Source of the DNA: Prodigiosinella aquatilis
GTDB taxonomy: Bacteria; Pseudomonadota; Gammaproteobacteria; Enterobacterales; Enterobacteriaceae
NCBI GenBank assembly: GCA_030388725.1
Contig: CP128857.1
Coordinates: 1,860,001-1,924,000 of the forward strand
Length of the DNA stretch: 64,000 bases
Direction: 5' to 3'
In this document: piece after piece, positions 61,669 through 64,000 of the stretch
Layout of the letters: every line of letters begins with the position of its first letter
How positions within the stretch are numbered: position 1 is the first letter of the stretch
Translations under genes and position numbers: made by a program
Notes under the pieces: model-generated
What the model was told of the DNA's origin: nothing
Databases searched by the model: none
What the model saw: the letters and a program-made list of their open reading frames with translations, nothing else

Positions 61669-62802
61669 GTGAACGATGTAATTCCCCGCCCTCAGCCTAA
61701 ACTCCAGAAAGCGGCAATACCGTTGCTGGAAGTTCGCAATCTAACCAAGTTCTATGACGGTCAGGCGGCAGTTGATGATGTCAGTCTGACGATTTACAAG
61801 GGTGAAATTTTTGCACTATTAGGCGCGTCAGGATGTGGTAAATCTACACTGCTGCGTATGCTGGCTGGTTTTGAGCATCCAACCCAAGGGAAAATCGTTC
61901 TGGATGGGCAGGATCTTTCTCTGGTGCCGCCATATCAACGGCCTATCAATATGATGTTTCAGTCCTACGCTCTGTTTCCACATATGACGGTAGAAAAGAA
62001 TATCGCCTTTGGCCTGAAACAGGACAAGTTATCGCGTTCGGAGATTAAAGATCGCGTGGAAGAGATGCTGACGCTGGTGCATATGCAGGAATATGCCGGG
62101 CGTAAACCGCATCAGCTTTCCGGTGGTCAGCGTCAGCGCGTGGCGTTGGCGCGCAGTCTGGCGAAACGGCCAAAACTGCTGTTGCTGGATGAACCGATGG
62201 GCGCGTTGGATAAAAAACTTCGTGATCGTATGCAACTGGAAGTGGTGGATATACTGGAGCGGGTGGGCGTGACCTGTGTCATGGTGACACATGACCAGGA
62301 AGAAGCGATGACCATGGCGGGTCGAATTGCCATCATGAATCGCGGCAAGTTTGTGCAGATCGGTGAGCCGGAAGAAATATACGAGCACCCGAATACCTGT
62401 TTCAGCGCGGAATTTATCGGTTCGGTGAACATGTTTGAAGGGTTGTTGCAAGAACGCCGGGATGATGCACTGATCGTCCAAAGTCCCGGATTGATTCATC
62501 CCCTCAAGGTCGATTCCGATGTGTCCGTTGTAGATGGTGTGCCGGTTTTTATTGCCTTGCGCCCGGAAAAAATCATGCTGTGTGACGACGCCCCGGCCGA
62601 CGGCTGTAATTTCGCGGTGGGCGAGGTGGTACACATTGCCTATTTGGGTGATCTTTCCATTTATCACGTTCGGCTCAGTAGTGGCCAGATTATCAGTGCT
62701 CAACTGCAAAATACTTATCGTTATCGCAAAGGTGCGCCGACCTGGGGAGATGAAGTGCATCTCTGTTGGGATGCGGATAGTTGTGTGGTGCTGACGGTAT
62801 AG
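61669..62802 (+). CDS. potG: Putrescine ABC transporter ATPase
   Basis: A 377-residue ABC protein: Walker A 'GASGCGKSTLL', signature 'LSGGQRQRVALARS', Walker B 'LLLLDEPMGALD' and a C-terminal TOBE domain. It powers putrescine import. The start GTG 61669 matches the E. coli N terminus and has GGAGA upstream. Confidence 0.96.
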   Translation: MNDVIPRPQPKLQKAAIPLLEVRNLTKFYDGQAAVDDVSLTIYKGEIFALLGASGCGKSTLLRMLAGFEHPTQGKIVLDGQDLSLVPPYQRPINMMFQSYALFPHMTVEKNIAFGLKQDKLSRSEIKDRVEEMLTLVHMQEYAGRKPHQLSGGQRQRVALARSLAKRPKLLLLDEPMGALDKKLRDRMQLEVVDILERVGVTCVMVTHDQEEAMTMAGRIAIMNRGKFVQIGEPEEIYEHPNTCFSAEFIGSVNMFEGLLQERRDDALIVQSPGLIHPLKVDSDVSVVDGVPVFIALRPEKIMLCDDAPADGCNFAVGEVVHIAYLGDLSIYHVRLSSGQIISAQLQNTYRYRKGAPTWGDEVHLCWDADSCVVLTV

Positions 62803-62818
62803 TGGGAGGAGTAGTGTG

Positions 62819-63778
62819 ATGGCGATGTTATCTGAGCAACAGGAACCACCGGACCACAGAGTAGGGGCGGTTCGTACCGCATTGACGCACTGGCGCATGG
62901 CGCATGGCCGCAAGCTGGTGATCGCGCTGCCGTATCTGTGGTTACTGTTGCTGTTTATGCTGCCGTTCCTGATTGTTTTTAAAATCAGTCTGGCAGAAAT
63001 GGCCCGTGCGGTGCCACCGTATACTGATTTACTCTCCTGGGTGGACGATAAGCTGGATCTTTCGCTCAATATTGGCAACTACCTGCAATTATTGTCGGAC
63101 CCGCTATACATCGACTCGTATCTGCAATCACTCAGGGTGGCGGCAGTTTCCACACTTTGCTGTCTGCTGGTGGGATATCCGCTGGCCTGGGCGGTAGCAC
63201 ACAGTAAACCGGCAACACGCAATATTCTGTTGCTGTTGGTGATCCTACCCTCATGGACCTCTTTTCTGATCCGCGTTTATGCCTGGATGGGGATTCTTAA
63301 AAATAACGGAATTCTGAATAATTTCCTGCTGTGGCTGGGGGTGATAGATCATCCTCTGGTGATTCTGCATACCAATCTGGCGGTTTATATCGGCGTAGTC
63401 TATTCCTATTTGCCGTTTATGGTGCTGCCCATTTATACCGCGCTGACACGGCTGGATTACTCTCTGGTGGAAGCGTCGCTCGATCTGGGGGCCAGACCGG
63501 TGAAAACCTTTTTCAGTGTCATTGTGCCGCTGACCAAAGGGGGCATTATCGCTGGTTCTATGTTGGTGTTTATTCCGGCCGTGGGCGAATATGTGATCCC
63601 GGAACTGCTGGGTGGCCCGGACAGTATCATGATTGGCCGTATCCTGTGGCAGGAGTTCTTTAATAACCGTGACTGGCCGGTTGCCTCGGCCGTGGCGATC
63701 GTCATGTTGGTATTGCTGATTATGCCAATCATGTGGTTCCACAAGTATCAGAACAAGGAAACGGAGGATCAGGGATGA
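62819..63778 (+). CDS. potH: Putrescine ABC transporter permease PotH
   Basis: A 319-residue permease with six membrane segments; 'VEASLDLGARPVKTFFSVIVP' is the loop that contacts PotG. ATG 62819 follows GGGAGGAG; GTG 62816 is also possible. The stop overlaps potI (ATGA). Confidence 0.95.
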   Translation: MAMLSEQQEPPDHRVGAVRTALTHWRMAHGRKLVIALPYLWLLLLFMLPFLIVFKISLAEMARAVPPYTDLLSWVDDKLDLSLNIGNYLQLLSDPLYIDSYLQSLRVAAVSTLCCLLVGYPLAWAVAHSKPATRNILLLLVILPSWTSFLIRVYAWMGILKNNGILNNFLLWLGVIDHPLVILHTNLAVYIGVVYSYLPFMVLPIYTALTRLDYSLVEASLDLGARPVKTFFSVIVPLTKGGIIAGSMLVFIPAVGEYVIPELLGGPDSIMIGRILWQEFFNNRDWPVASAVAIVMLVLLIMPIMWFHKYQNKETEDQG

Positions 63779-64000
63779 ACAACTTACCGGTGGTGCGTTC
63801 GCCGTGGCGGATTCTGATTCTGGTGCTCGGGTTTACCTTTCTGTATGCGCCAATGCTGATGTTGGTTATCTATTCGTTTAACAGCTCAAAGCTGGTGACG
63901 GTATGGGCCGGAGTGTCAACACAATGGTACAGCGCGTTATTCGAAGACACGGCAATGATCAACGCGGTGATATTGAGTTTGACCATCGGCGCGGCGGCAG
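63775..64000 (+). CDS. potI: Putrescine ABC transporter permease PotI, 5' part
   Basis: The first 75 codons of the second permease, cut by the right edge. It starts 'MNNLPVVRSPWRILILVLGF' and shows the first membrane segment. The start lies in the potH stop, as in E. coli. Confidence 0.93.
   Translation, partial: MNNLPVVRSPWRILILVLGFTFLYAPMLMLVIYSFNSSKLVTVWAGVSTQWYSALFEDTAMINAVILSLTIGAAA

Noticed and set aside
62029..63078. Minus-strand frame of 349 codons opposite potG and potH
   Set aside because: Shadow of two clearly identified genes, with unlikely amino acid composition.

Overview
The window looks like chromosome from a plant-associated soft-rot enterobacterium, most likely Dickeya or a close relative in the Pectobacteriaceae (for example Musicola). 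Two long stretches of housekeeping genes keep the gene order known from Escherichia coli: yeiR-efpL-yeiW-setB-fruBKA-nfo-yeiH-yeiE-lysP, and rimO-gstB-dacC-deoR-rybB-ybjL-ybjM-grxA-nfsA-rimK-ybjN-potFGHI. Protein identities are high for Enterobacterales. Between and beside these blocks sit accessory regions that E. coli lacks. No rRNA, tRNA, CRISPR array, IS transposase or prophage was seen.

Region 1 (1-19.0 kb) is a large biosynthetic locus. Four genes run leftward (KAS III-like enzyme, acyl carrier protein, half-length acyl-CoA dehydrogenase, truncated MATE exporter). A tightly packed rightward array follows: ACP, PLP decarboxylase, three stand-alone adenylating enzymes, another ACP, two acyl-CoA dehydrogenases, three pairs of degenerate thiolase-fold protein plus KAS III-like enzyme, a cytochrome P450 and a secreted GIN-domain protein. 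The content matches what I know of the Vfm quorum-sensing signal locus of Dickeya. That assignment is an inference; the Vfm regulators are not in the window, so individual vfm letters are not assigned.

Region 2 (19.1-32.8 kb) is core: YeiR GTPase, EF-P-like EfpL, SetB, the Cra-controlled fructose PTS operon fruBKA, endonuclease IV, YeiH, YeiE, the lysine permease LysP and the sugar-efflux pump SotB.

Region 3 (32.8-38.4 kb) is AT-rich and clearly different in composition. It holds five genes (KAS III-like, FkbH-like glyceryl transferase/phosphatase, ACP, E2-like acyltransferase, alpha/beta hydrolase) that match the minimal tetronate pathway known from agglomerin biosynthesis. The predicted product is a 3-acyl-5-methylene tetronate. 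I regard this as the most exciting system in the window.

Region 4 (38.4-47.8 kb) has a KTSC protein, formaldehyde detoxification (yeiG, S-hydroxymethylglutathione dehydrogenase), a LysR regulator, a chemoreceptor with an NWETF tail, folE, yeiB and sanA. Region 5 (47.9-64 kb) has rimO, gstB, remains of a MetI-type permease, an RhlA homologue (biosurfactant precursor synthase), dacC, deoR, the small RNA rybB with its sigma-E promoter, ybjL, ybjM, grxA, nfsA, rimK, ybjN and the putrescine transporter potFGHI, with potI cut by the right edge.
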